A stretch of DNA of 64,000 bases from Candidatus Hydrogenedentota bacterium (GCA_016791475.1 JAEUWI010000008.1:62001-126000), one strand, 5' to 3'; shown: positions 26,483 to 35,360, counted from the stretch's first letter. The notes: generated by a model not told the origin, from the sequence alone. Made by a program: numbers and translations.

Positions 26483-27549
26483 TTCGCTTCATCCTTCTGG
26501 TGACGGCACTGTTATCAACCGTGTCCGCCTATGCCGAAGCACCGTTCCGCGCGGCCTATGTACATCTTCACCGCGTGGCTATTCCCGGCGACTCGTTGGA
26601 GAAGCGCCTCGCCGATATTGACAAGAGCATTGCAAATGCCAAGCGCGCGGGGCTCAATATTCTTATGCCCTATGCGGCGGATTCGTCGGGCCGCTCGTAT
26701 TACCCCGGCACGTATCATCCCGAATCGCTCTATGGCGACTGGGACGCGCTCGGGGCCTATATCAATGCGGCGCGGGCCGCAGGCCTGACCGTATACCCCG
26801 CAGTACCCGTGCTGATCTGTGGACACGATGCGCCCGCGGGCATTCTGTTAAGACATCCCGAGTGGGCGCTGCGCGAGAAGGACGGCGCACTCGGCGGCTA
26901 CATTTCCGCCGCGAATCCCGAGGCGCGTGCATGGATCACCGGGATGCTGAAGGAGGTCGTGGCACGCTATCAACTCGAGGGTGTGCTGCTGGATTATCTG
27001 CGCTACCCGAACAAGCCCGTGGACCTCGATCCCGTCGGTGCGGCGGCCTTCGCTGCGGCGAATCCGGACGGAAAACACGCCATCACGGATCGCGGCGACA
27101 CACCCTGGCAGCGTTTCAAAGAATCCCAGCTCACGATGCTGATGGCGGATATCAAGGCCGCCCTGCCAGACACGACGCTGGCGCTTTATTGCTGGGGGCC
27201 CCACGTGGCCAGCGGTCATTACGTGGGGCAGCGCTGGGCCGACTGGGCGAAGGCGGGCTATCTCGATATCGTGAATGTTTCCGGCTATTGCTACACGGAC
27301 AACTATGGCGAGAAATACTTGGAAGTATTTCGCCAGCGCCTCGCGGACGCCCGTGCGCTCGTGAAACCGGAAGAGAGCGATGCGCGATTCACCTTCTGCC
27401 TCGGCGTGGTGACGAGTCACGGTAAGATCAAGTCGGCCTCGGAGATTCCGGAGTACATCGCCGCCGCGAAGGAAGCGGGTATCGAGGGTGTGGCGTATTT
27501 TACGTTGAATACCCTGGGTGAGCTCTCAGGGACAGGGTCGCCCCCATGA
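26479..27549 (+). CDS. secreted glycosidase-like protein (GHL10/DUF187 type)
   Basis: 356 residues with a signal peptide (IRFILLVTALLSTVSAYAEA). The TIM-barrel resembles the GHL10/DUF187 glycosidase-like family: FRAAYVHLHRVAIPGDS, AKRAGLNILMPYAADSSGRS, LEGVLLDYLRYPNKP (probable acidic active-site residue) and VNVSGYCYTDNYGEKYL. The last residues (GELSGTGSPP) are encoded by the left end of a MITE-like element starting at 27527, so the native C-terminus was changed. It is coupled to the propeller-like gene upstream. Confidence 0.83.
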   Translation: MIRFILLVTALLSTVSAYAEAPFRAAYVHLHRVAIPGDSLEKRLADIDKSIANAKRAGLNILMPYAADSSGRSYYPGTYHPESLYGDWDALGAYINAARAAGLTVYPAVPVLICGHDAPAGILLRHPEWALREKDGALGGYISAANPEARAWITGMLKEVVARYQLEGVLLDYLRYPNKPVDLDPVGAAAFAAANPDGKHAITDRGDTPWQRFKESQLTMLMADIKAALPDTTLALYCWGPHVASGHYVGQRWADWAKAGYLDIVNVSGYCYTDNYGEKYLEVFRQRLADARALVKPEESDARFTFCLGVVTSHGKIKSASEIPEYIAAAKEAGIEGVAYFTLNTLGELSGTGSPP

Positions 27550-27756
27550 CTTCGCGTTGCGGATACGCCCAATCACCAACCCAATGCAACCGTACAGACG
27601 ACATGTTCGCAACGGGCGGGCCTGTCCTGTAGTTTAACGTCGCTACGTCATACAACAGGACAGGCCCGGACCTTGTACACGCGCCCCTGGATTTGGTGCC
27701 TTTGGCCAATCGACACTAACATCGCGTTCCAAGTCGTGGGTCCGACCCTGTCCCTG
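27527..27756. mobile_element. MITE-like element at the 3' end of the glycosidase gene
   Basis: 230 bp bounded by perfect 14-nt inverted repeats CAGGGACAGGGTCG (27527-27540) and CGACCCTGTCCCTG (27743-27756); weaker matching continues inward (CCCA-GACTT on both arms). An internal 13-bp stem GGGCCTGTCCTGT/ACAGGACAGGCCC lies at 27618-27667. It carries no transposase and was probably mobilised in trans. No clear target duplication was seen. Confidence 0.8.
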
Positions 27757-27850
27757 TGATGCGATCCCGTGCCTCGTTTTGGTTATACTCCATTGAGTTT
27801 CGCTTATTCGCCAGCCAAGTCGTGAACCGTATCAGTCTTTGGAGTGCCCC

Positions 27851-28945
27851 ATGTTACGTTTACTCGCCCTCGCGTTTCTCTGCCTTCCGGTATTCGCAGA
27901 CACCCTTGTCGTAGCCGCGCACAATGCCTCGGACAAGGTCAAAGCCGCCGCCGACTATGTAGCGGATGGGGAGGGAGATCAGGAAGAAATCAACGCGGCC
28001 ATCCGCGCGCTGCCTGAGTCCGGCGGCACGGTGCAATTGACCGAAGGCACTTTCGATATCCGCCGTGTGGAGGGCGCTCTCGGCGGCGTGCTTATCGAGC
28101 GCAGCAATGTGACGCTCGCAGGCCGGGGCGCCTCCACGAAGCTCATCCAGGCCCCGGAGCAGGAAACCAACGTCATCCGTATCATCGGCATGGGCGTGGG
28201 CCACGTCACCATCCGCGATCTCTACGTGGACGCCAATCGCGACGGCAACCCCCTCGGCGAGGGCGCTGAAAACGTTTCTCACGCGCGTTTTGAGTTTTGC
28301 GGTATCAAGGCCTATCGCACCTTCCCCGGCGGACCCAGCGGCGAGGACACCCACGACATCACCATCCGCAACTGCCATGTGGTGAATGCGCGCCGCCTGG
28401 GCATCATGCTTGAAGGCCCGAACATGAACGTGGTGGACAACTTCCTGGGGAATGCCACCTCCGACGTGGTGGAGATACTCACCGGGCCCGGCGAAATGCG
28501 CGGGAACTATGCGGAGATCACGGGCCGCACCCACGTGGCCTTTGGCTCGGATCGGGGCAACCACATCATCATGGCGGACAACATCATCAACGTAACCCCT
28601 ATCGGCGATATCGACATTGGTTTCCGCACCTGGTCAAACTCCAAGCACCACGCGATCAACGGCAACGTCATCCGCGTGGAAAAGGGAGGCAAAATGGGCC
28701 GCGCGATGGATATTCGCGGCACGGAGACGGCCATCACGGGCAATAGCGTTTTCAATGCGAACGAAGCGCCGCTGCCGCTCTACATCACGGCGGGTAATGC
28801 CGTGGTGACGGGGAATGTCTTTGAAAATGTGACCCTGATCGTCGCGGATGAAACGGAGGCGCAGAAGCCAATTATAATCAAGGACAACATCATGGAGAAT
28901 TCGACGGTGGAGCACCGGCGTGGCAATGTGAATCCAGCGGAATAG
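27851..28945 (+). CDS. secreted right-handed beta-helix protein (pectate lyase-like)
   Basis: 364 residues with signal peptide LRLLALAFLCLPVFADTL. A GDQEEINAAIRALPESGGTV segment is typical of the start of parallel beta-helix proteins. Repeated coils follow (VTLAGRGASTKLI, HVTIRDLYVDANRD, HDITIRNCHVVNARRLGIML). Such proteins are lyases, epimerases or hydrolases of polysaccharides; the catalytic type cannot be decided. The ATG at 27851 has GGAG at 27841-27844. It lies downstream of the GHL10-like gene beyond the MITE-like element. Confidence 0.87.
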   Translation: MLRLLALAFLCLPVFADTLVVAAHNASDKVKAAADYVADGEGDQEEINAAIRALPESGGTVQLTEGTFDIRRVEGALGGVLIERSNVTLAGRGASTKLIQAPEQETNVIRIIGMGVGHVTIRDLYVDANRDGNPLGEGAENVSHARFEFCGIKAYRTFPGGPSGEDTHDITIRNCHVVNARRLGIMLEGPNMNVVDNFLGNATSDVVEILTGPGEMRGNYAEITGRTHVAFGSDRGNHIIMADNIINVTPIGDIDIGFRTWSNSKHHAINGNVIRVEKGGKMGRAMDIRGTETAITGNSVFNANEAPLPLYITAGNAVVTGNVFENVTLIVADETEAQKPIIIKDNIMENSTVEHRRGNVNPAE

Positions 28946-28952
28946 GGAGCTA

Positions 28953-29095
28953 AACCACGAATGAACACTAATTCACACGAATGGGAAGAAGGAGCACATC
29001 GCGCGATGATTTTGCGCAGTTTGCCCGCTGAAACGTTCACTATGAGGACGAGGTGTAGGTTCGTTATTCGTGTCTATTCGTGTTCATTCGTGGTT
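28953..29095. repeat. inverted ATTCGTG 10-nt-period repeat
   Basis: Three 10-nt units ATTCGTGTCT, ATTCGTGTTC, ATTCGTGGTT occupy 29066-29095, and an inverted copy occupies 28953-28982 (27 of 30 positions match). The right copy lies inside the signal-peptide codons of the next gene. Confidence 0.8.
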
Positions 29096-30649
29096 CTCTT
29101 CCTCGTGCCCTTTGCTACATCGATAGCCCGTGCGGAAGCACCCGTTTCCCCCCGCATTGATCTCCCCGATCCCGAAACTGCAGCCGCCTACGAAGCCGCC
29201 GCCACGCAGAACGTCCTTGCCGCAGTGAACCCCGCTATCTTTCCCGGCTACTGGTCCGTCTGTGCCGATGGCATCGGCCACGGCCATGGCAACACCTTTC
29301 CCGCGCTGGACGGGCATCAGATGGCGGATGCGCTGCTCTATCTTGGCGAGGTAGAGACCGTGAAGCTGAATTGGAACTATGTGAAGTCCTTCCAGCGCCC
29401 CGATGGACAACTCCCCTTCGCCATCTTGCCCGCGTCCGCCGGAAAGCCGATTGGTCCGCCGGAAGGCGGCATTTCGGTCGATCCCAATGGGGGTCTCTAC
29501 ACGCACTGGGTGCCGGACAATCCCCTGCGCGCGCTGGGCTACACGACGTATATACAGAATGCCGATGTGCTCTATCGCATCACGGGCGACCTTGCCTGGC
29601 TCAAGGAAAACCTGCCGTCGGTCAATCTCGCGGCCGACTATCTCGCGGGCATGACCACGCCCGAAGGCGCGGTGGGCGGCGCGGGCTATTATGTGGAGCG
29701 GCCGACGCGCGTGGAGTACGATGGCGTGACCCAGGGCCATGCGGTGGATGCCTATCGCCGCCTCGCGGACCTCAACGAGATCGCGGACGACAGCGACGCC
29801 GCGAAACGCTGGCGCGTACTTGCGGAACGTGTCGAGGCTCACTTCCAGACGAAGTTCTGGGCGAGCGAGCATTTCGCGGAGTACATCCACCCGCAACATG
29901 GCGCCATATCGAATCACGGACTTACCGACACCGACTGGACCGCCATTGCCATGAAGGTGGCAACCGAGGAGCAGAAGGCGAAGCTGTGGCCCCAGCTTCA
30001 GCACGAAATGAAGTTTCGCTACGCCGGCGTGCCCACGGGCATCGCCACGCTACCGGAGACCTACGAGTCCTGGGAGTTCAGCCACGACGATCGCATGGAC
30101 CTCGCCGCCATGGGCCGCGTGTGGTACATCGAGTGCCATGCCCGCGCCAACATGGGCGATGCCGATGGCCTCGCGGACGCCATTCGCGCGGTGTGCAAGG
30201 TGGGCCGAGAAAATGGCTACTACTGGCGCGAGCGGTACAACGCCGACGGCGGATTCGGGGTGGAGAAGTATTGCGAGTATCCCGCCAACCTGATCCGCGT
30301 GGTGCAGCGCTTTGTGATGGGTGTGGTGTATCGCCTCGACGGTTCGGTTGCGCTGGCGCCGAATGTGCCGGCGGACTATTGGGAGAAGGGCTTCGGCCAA
30401 ACCCTCGCCTGGCGAGGGCGGAGACTTGACTATCGCTTCACGGACACGTCTTTTTCAGCGACCTACGATGGCAACTCGGGACTCAGCATAAGTATTCGCT
30501 TCCCGGAAGCGTGGTCCAAAAAGACGCTCGAACTCAAGACAGACGGGCTCGCCGCTGTAATGAATAGTGCAGGCAACTGGGCTGAGGTCCAAGTGGTGGT
30601 TCCAGAAGGTGCCGAGACAGGCAGTCTCGTCATTCGCCCCTCGGAATAG
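29042..30649 (+). CDS. secreted six-hairpin glycosidase-like protein (alpha-L-rhamnosidase-like)
   Basis: About 535 residues. It begins with a hydrophobic signal (IRVYSCSFVVLFLVPFATSI). The body looks like an (alpha/alpha)6 barrel: DGHQMADALLYLGEVETVKL, NWNYVKSFQRPDGQLPF, VTQGHAVDAYRRLADLNEIA, NHGLTDTDWTAIAM. A beta-sandwich ends the protein. This layout is seen in GH78-like and related clans; the exact family is uncertain. The ATG at 29042 places the signal peptide at the N-terminus; the frame is open from 28961. It closes the secreted carbohydrate cluster. Confidence 0.83.
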   Translation: MRTRCRFVIRVYSCSFVVLFLVPFATSIARAEAPVSPRIDLPDPETAAAYEAAATQNVLAAVNPAIFPGYWSVCADGIGHGHGNTFPALDGHQMADALLYLGEVETVKLNWNYVKSFQRPDGQLPFAILPASAGKPIGPPEGGISVDPNGGLYTHWVPDNPLRALGYTTYIQNADVLYRITGDLAWLKENLPSVNLAADYLAGMTTPEGAVGGAGYYVERPTRVEYDGVTQGHAVDAYRRLADLNEIADDSDAAKRWRVLAERVEAHFQTKFWASEHFAEYIHPQHGAISNHGLTDTDWTAIAMKVATEEQKAKLWPQLQHEMKFRYAGVPTGIATLPETYESWEFSHDDRMDLAAMGRVWYIECHARANMGDADGLADAIRAVCKVGRENGYYWRERYNADGGFGVEKYCEYPANLIRVVQRFVMGVVYRLDGSVALAPNVPADYWEKGFGQTLAWRGRRLDYRFTDTSFSATYDGNSGLSISIRFPEAWSKKTLELKTDGLAAVMNSAGNWAEVQVVVPEGAETGSLVIRPSE

Positions 30650-30707
30650 ATTCCAGTTTTCCATGAGCCACAGGTCGAAGGAGTATCCTTGGCGTAGCTT
30701 GTGGTTC

Positions 30708-30865
30708 CGAATGTGGGTTAAGCTTCCAGCTTGACACGAAGCGCATGTCGGTGGAAAGCGGCCCCAGGAATGTGTATATCGTCCACAATCTGTCCAACAA
30801 AACGCAGTGGTCCTTCCAACAGCATCGTCGCTTTTGTGTCAAGCTGGAAGCTTAACCCACCTTCG
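30708..30865. repeat. MITE-like inverted-repeat element (family 1, copy 2)
   Basis: Arms GTGGGTTAAGCTTCCAGCTT+GACAC at 30713-30737 and its inverse at 30836-30860 match perfectly over 25 nt. The sequence belongs to the same family as 24556-24715. No gene lies inside. Confidence 0.85.
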
Positions 30866-30932
30866 GCCCACCTCATTAAGTGTTGATGGTGTCCTGTTAC
30901 GATTGAACTCTTTCTCCTGTACGAGGTATTCC

Positions 30933-31754
30933 ATGTCCATCACCGCCTCTTTTCTCCAATACGAAGTCGCCTTTGGCGATCACGCCGCCAACGCCGCCAC
31001 CGTTCGTCGACTGCTGTCCGATGCGCCCGATTTCGACCTACTGGTGCTGCCCGAGCTCGCTTTCTCCGGCTACGACTTCCGCGACCGCGACGAGCTACAC
31101 GCTCTCGCCGAGCCCTTCCAAGACGGCCCCACCGCCTCGCTTCTCTGCGGACTCGCCCGCGAGCGCGATGCCGTGATCGTCGCGGGCTATGCCGAGCGCG
31201 CGCCCGAAGGTTGCTATAATTCCGCTATGCTGGTCTGCCCCGGTGGCGCGGCCCACAACTACCGCAAGATCCACCTCTTTAACCGCGAGCAGGATGTCTT
31301 CCTGCCCGGCGACGCGCCGCCCACCGTGGTGGACACGCCGGCGGGCCGTATCGGCATGATGATATGCTTCGACTGGTTTTTCCCGGAGACGGCACGCTGC
31401 CTGGCCCTGGCCGGCGCCCAGATCATCGCCCACCCGAGCAACTTGGTGCTGCCCTGGTGCCAGCGCGCCATGTTCGCCCGCAGCCTGGAAAATGCGGTGC
31501 ACACGATCACGTGCAACCGCATCGGGACCGAAGCGCGCACCGACCGCAGCCTCACCTTCACCGGCGGCAGCCAGATCCTGAACACGAAAGGCGAGACACT
31601 CGTCAGTGCGGCGACAGACGGTGAATCGCTGGGCGTTGCCACGCTCGATCCGGCCTGCGCCGACAGCAAGCTCATCGCGGGGCGCAATGACTTGTTCGGT
31701 GACCGGCGACCAGCGTTATACGGGGATCTATACCCTGGTCCTTCCGTCCTTTAA
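30933..31754 (+). CDS. nitrilase-superfamily carbon-nitrogen hydrolase
   Basis: 273 residues with the full Glu-Lys-Cys triad: Glu41 (VLPELAFSGY), Lys112 (NYRKIHLF) and Cys145 (MMICFDWFFPE). It hydrolyses a C-N bond in an amide or nitrile in the cytoplasm; the substrate is unknown. The ATG at 30933 follows GAGG; the open frame above it is non-family. The final codons (GPSVL) are read from the first units of the 9-nt array at 31738. Confidence 0.9.
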   Translation: MSITASFLQYEVAFGDHAANAATVRRLLSDAPDFDLLVLPELAFSGYDFRDRDELHALAEPFQDGPTASLLCGLARERDAVIVAGYAERAPEGCYNSAMLVCPGGAAHNYRKIHLFNREQDVFLPGDAPPTVVDTPAGRIGMMICFDWFFPETARCLALAGAQIIAHPSNLVLPWCQRAMFARSLENAVHTITCNRIGTEARTDRSLTFTGGSQILNTKGETLVSAATDGESLGVATLDPACADSKLIAGRNDLFGDRRPALYGDLYPGPSVL

Positions 31755-31782
31755 GTCCTTTCCGTCCCTTAGGTCCTTCGTT
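31738..31782. repeat. short degenerate 9-nt array (GTCCTTTCC type)
   Basis: Five 9-nt units (GGTCCTTCC, GTCCTTTAA, GTCCTTTCC, GTCCCTTAG, GTCCTTCG) start inside the last codons of the nitrilase gene and fill half the gap to the helicase gene. Confidence 0.8.
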
Positions 31783-31850
31783 CTACAAAAAGCCCTTGAC
31801 ACCTGAATGAATTTCCAGTATCCTTCCTTTAAACCTGAAAGGGAGGCGCT

Positions 31851-34460
31851 ATGAAAATCGAAGGGTTGATTCGTTACGACATTCCCGAGGCGGTGGTGGA
31901 TCTGTGGCGGCGGACGGAAAGCGGGGAGTTGCTGCCGCTCCAGGAGGCCGCGGTGAAGCGCAAGGACCTCTTTGGCGGGGGCAACCTGCTGATCCAGGCG
32001 CCCACGAGCTCGGGCAAGACCTTTGTGGGCGAGATGGCGGCGATCCATACGGCGCTGCGGCAGAAACAGGTGGTCTACCTGGTACCGCTTAAGGCGCTGG
32101 CGGAGGAGAAGTACCGCTCCTTCTCCGAAAAGTACTCCGCCTACGGCCTCAAGGTCATCATCTCCACCCGGGACCATCGGGACTTCGATGGCGATCTGGA
32201 ACGGGGTGATTTCTCCATCGCCGTCGTGGTCTATGAAAAACTCTCCCAGCTCCTGGTGCGGCGACCGGAGCGCGGTGTGGAGATCGATCTGGTCATTGCG
32301 GATGAGCTGGAAATCCTCTCCGATTCTGAGCGGGGCGCCGGGGTGGAGCTCCTGCTCACACGGTTGTTGCAGGGACGGTGCCGGTTAATTGGGCTGTCGG
32401 CGGTCATCGGCGGTGCGGAGAAGCTGGCGCAGTGGATGGGGGCGGACTTGCTTCAATCGGACCAGCGCCCCGTGGAGTTGCGCTACGGCGTGCTCCATGA
32501 GGGGCGCTTTCGCTACAGGACCTACAACAGGCCGGGTGAAGGCGTTGAGGAGCTGGTGGACGCGTGCAGCGAATCCGCGGAGGAGGCGCTGCTCCTGAAT
32601 GTGGAGACCTTTGCCAGGCGGGGCGAGAGCTCCATCGTCTTTGTGCGCGCGAAGCACGACTCCCGGCGGGGCGCGGATCGCATCGCGGCGCAGGTGGACC
32701 TGCCGCCGGCAGTGAAGGCCGTCGCGGCGCTCGAACTGCTGGAGCCCACGCGCTCGCGGGATGGCCTCATCGCGGTGCTGGAGCACGGCGTGGCTTTTCA
32801 CAACTCCGATCTGTCGCCGGACGAGCGACACGTAGTGGAGGAGGCCTTTAGGAATGGGGAGGCCCTCATCATGGTGTCCACCAGCACCCTCGCTGTCGGG
32901 TTGAACCTTCCCGCGCGCAATGTTTTCGTCACCACCGAAAAATGGTGCTACGACGAGCGGCTGGGCATGCCCTGGAAAACACCCGTGCTCCACATGGAAT
33001 ATGAAAACATGGGCGGGCGCGCGGGCCGTTTCGGCGCGGGACACGAGTTCGGCCGCTCGATTCTCGTGGCCTCCTCCCCCTTCGAGCAAGAGGCCTGCTG
33101 GCGCAAATATGTGGAGGGTGAGCGAGAGGTTATCGATCCACAGCTCGCACGATCTCCACTGGAGGATCATGTGCTGCGCCTCGTGGCTTCGCGCCATTGC
33201 CGCTCGGTTTGTGAACTCGTTGGCTTGCTGGAGCGCACCCTGTCGGGTCGCTGGGTGTGGGCCGAGACTTGTCCGCTGGAGGAAGTGGCGGGGCGGGTCC
33301 GCGCGGCGCTGCACCGCTGTGTGGAAGCGGGGATGGTCGCCGACCTCAGCGCGGATGACGACGCGCTCCTTCAAGCGACGCCCCTCGGCCTGGCCGTGGC
33401 GAGCAAGGGCATCTCCCTGGCCACGGCGCGGGAAATTCACGCGTGGATCGCCGCTTCGTCCTCGCGCTCCTGGTGCGAGGCGGATGTGCTGCTGGCGTTG
33501 GCGAGCACGCCCGATGGACGTCAGGCCCAGGTGATGCTTACGACCCGGGAGTATGACGAGGCGGACTACTCCGCCAAGCTCAAGGCGCTGACCTGGGACG
33601 AGCCGAGCGATGCGGATGTGCCCCTGAACCGCATCCGCGCTTCGCGGCTCCAGCCCTTTTTCGAAGAGGTGCGGGCTATCAAAGTGACCCTCTTTCTGAT
33701 GGACTGGTTGGCGGAGGCACCCGTGTGCACCATTGAAGAGCGCTACAACACGATGGCGGGGCAGATTCTTGCGGCTGCGGCGCAACTGAGCTGGCTTCTG
33801 GACGCAACCGACGCCATGACAATGGCATTGGGGCTGGAAATGGGTTCGACGTCGCGATTGGGAATCCTCGCACGGCGCGTGGCCCTCGGACTGAGCCCCG
33901 GGCGAGCGGATCTGGCCGTGGCGACTGGGCTGAGCCGGAGCGAATGCCTTAATCTTGCGGACGCGGGGCTGGATGAGGCCGATGCGGTCCTGGAGACCTC
34001 CGACGCGGTCTTGCAGCGCCTCGTGCCGCGGGAGCACGTGGCCGCGTTGCGCGCGTGGGCCGCCGCCAATCGGACCGCGGGCACCGCCCCCGTGTTCTCG
34101 GAACTCCTCGCCGGAGACGGGCCCATCCTTGTGGTGGATGAGCGTCGGCCCAACGAGGTCCGGCTCGAAGGGCGGGCCATCCCCCTTCAGAAGAAGCAAT
34201 TCCAGTTGCTTCGTCTGCTCGCGGAGAGCCCCGGGGATTGCGTGCCCTACGAGACAATCTACACCGAACTCTGGGGGGAGACGATCGTGGAGCAGAACCA
34301 GATTCACTACCAGAAGCGAACCTTGCTGCAACGGGTTCGGGAGCATTGTCCGGATTGGGAGGACCGCCTCATTGAGACAAGGAACAAGTGCGGCTTTGTG
34401 CTGGCGCTGGAGCCGGAAGCGGTGCGCCACGTGCGGCGGGAGGCGGCGGTGGGGGTGTAG
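31851..34460 (+). CDS. Ski2-like superfamily 2 helicase fused to an OmpR-type winged helix
   Basis: 869 residues. The helicase core shows motif I APTSSGKT (50-57), a motif II variant ADELEILSDSERG near 146 (DELE in place of DEVH), motif V STSTLAVGLNLPARNVF and motif VI MGGRAGRFG, as in Ski2/Hel308-type enzymes. A helical middle region follows, with a helix-hairpin-helix-like patch (LSRSECLNLADAGLDEADAV). The last ~100 residues are an OmpR/PhoB-type winged helix (LEGRAIPLQKKQFQLLRLLA, YETIYTELWG, NQIHYQKRTLLQRVRE). GGGAGG lies 5 nt before the ATG. The role is probably in DNA or RNA unwinding with the winged helix directing it; this fusion is unusual. Confidence 0.88.
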   Translation: MKIEGLIRYDIPEAVVDLWRRTESGELLPLQEAAVKRKDLFGGGNLLIQAPTSSGKTFVGEMAAIHTALRQKQVVYLVPLKALAEEKYRSFSEKYSAYGLKVIISTRDHRDFDGDLERGDFSIAVVVYEKLSQLLVRRPERGVEIDLVIADELEILSDSERGAGVELLLTRLLQGRCRLIGLSAVIGGAEKLAQWMGADLLQSDQRPVELRYGVLHEGRFRYRTYNRPGEGVEELVDACSESAEEALLLNVETFARRGESSIVFVRAKHDSRRGADRIAAQVDLPPAVKAVAALELLEPTRSRDGLIAVLEHGVAFHNSDLSPDERHVVEEAFRNGEALIMVSTSTLAVGLNLPARNVFVTTEKWCYDERLGMPWKTPVLHMEYENMGGRAGRFGAGHEFGRSILVASSPFEQEACWRKYVEGEREVIDPQLARSPLEDHVLRLVASRHCRSVCELVGLLERTLSGRWVWAETCPLEEVAGRVRAALHRCVEAGMVADLSADDDALLQATPLGLAVASKGISLATAREIHAWIAASSSRSWCEADVLLALASTPDGRQAQVMLTTREYDEADYSAKLKALTWDEPSDADVPLNRIRASRLQPFFEEVRAIKVTLFLMDWLAEAPVCTIEERYNTMAGQILAAAAQLSWLLDATDAMTMALGLEMGSTSRLGILARRVALGLSPGRADLAVATGLSRSECLNLADAGLDEADAVLETSDAVLQRLVPREHVAALRAWAAANRTAGTAPVFSELLAGDGPILVVDERRPNEVRLEGRAIPLQKKQFQLLRLLAESPGDCVPYETIYTELWGETIVEQNQIHYQKRTLLQRVREHCPDWEDRLIETRNKCGFVLALEPEAVRHVRREAAVGV

Positions 34461-34521
34461 GAAATTGGGAGTCAGGCTGAAGGGATTGGAATCTGTGGCA
34501 ACGAAGATCGGATAGAGGCTT

Positions 34522-34638
34522 CAGGGACATAAAGGACCTAAAGGACCTAAAGGGCCTAAAGGACGTAAAGGACGTAAAGGACGTAAAGGACGTAAAGGAC
34601 GTAAAGGACGTAAAGGACGTAAAGGACGTAAAGGACGG
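34522..34638. repeat. 9-nt tandem array, 13 units of AAAGGAC(G/C)T
   Basis: One CAGGGACAT unit, two AAAGGACCT, one AAAGGGCCT, eight AAAGGACGT and a closing AAAGGACGG, strictly 9 nt apart. It lies in the 351-bp gap between two converging genes (helicase and DUF456), together with the array at 34678. Confidence 0.95.
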
Positions 34639-34677
34639 CAACGACATCAGAATATATATGCTATTGTAAGGCCTTCC

Positions 34678-34755
34678 TGTCCCTTCTGTCCCTTCTGTCC
34701 CTTCTGTCCCTTCTGTCCCTTCTGTCCTTCCTGTCCCTTCTGTCCCTTCTGTCCC
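34678..34755. repeat. 9-nt tandem array, TGTCCCTTC units, inverted relative to its neighbour
   Basis: Eight full units (seven TGTCCCTTC, one TGTCCTTCC) plus TGTCCC. On the opposite strand the unit is GAAGGGACA, the same GGAC-core pattern as the array 40 bp upstream. The two arrays therefore face each other and could pair into a long imperfect hairpin. Confidence 0.95.
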
Positions 34756-34811
34756 TGGAATCTGCGAGAGCGCCCTAATCCACGCAACGACCCCACTCGG
34801 GGAAGCCCCCC

Positions 34812-35360
34812 TCAGCTATAGGTGAAATACGCAATAATCAGCATGGCCATGCCGCAGAAGAGCTTGGCGAAAACGCCGCCCACCTTGCCGATGGCGGCGC
34901 CCAGGCCGGTCCACAGGGCCTCGCCGGCTTTTTTTTCCAGTTTGATGTACTCATAGAGGGCCGCGCCCACAAACGCTCCGAGGCATGCGCCGATGAGGGT
35001 GCCGATGATGGGGAGCACGGCCGTGCCGGGTATGGTGCCGAGCAGACAGCCCACGAGCGCCGCCACCATGCTGCCCTTGCTCCCGCCAAACTTTCGGGCT
35101 CCGTAGCCCGCGAGGGCGGTTTCCAGTACCTCGCCGAGGACGGCAAAACCGGCCATGCAGCCCAGCCCCACGATGCCGAAGTTATCAAAGCCTGTGGCCA
35201 CCCAGGCGAGAGCCACCGCGGCCAGAATAATCCAGTTGCCGAAGAGCCCGACCAGATCAAGGCCCAACCCGGCGATGATGGCCAGGCCGAAGAGGCTCCA
35301 CCCCGTCGCCACCAGCGCGTTGTCCATCAACCCCACCACACCGTCAATAAAGCCACCCAT
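34812..35360 (-). CDS. DUF456 family membrane protein
   Basis: 182 residues, almost entirely hydrophobic, with about five membrane segments. The sequence WSLFGLAIIAGLGLDLVGLF followed by GNWIILAAVAL, and Gly-rich helices such as VAALVGCLLGTIPG, are typical of DUF456. The family has Gly-zipper-like helices and no established function. It converges with the helicase gene across the paired 9-nt arrays. Confidence 0.88.
   Translation of the reverse strand: MGGFIDGVVGLMDNALVATGWSLFGLAIIAGLGLDLVGLFGNWIILAAVALAWVATGFDNFGIVGLGCMAGFAVLGEVLETALAGYGARKFGGSKGSMVAALVGCLLGTIPGTAVLPIIGTLIGACLGAFVGAALYEYIKLEKKAGEALWTGLGAAIGKVGGVFAKLFCGMAMLIIAYFTYS

Noticed and set aside
32385-34430. 681-codon minus-strand frame opposite the helicase
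   Set aside because: Antisense shadow of a gene with clear helicase motifs; low-complexity, His/Arg/Gly-rich translation.
34369-34647. Ser-Phe-Thr repeat peptide on the minus strand
   Set aside because: Translation of the AAAGGACGT array with no ribosome-binding site or conserved part.
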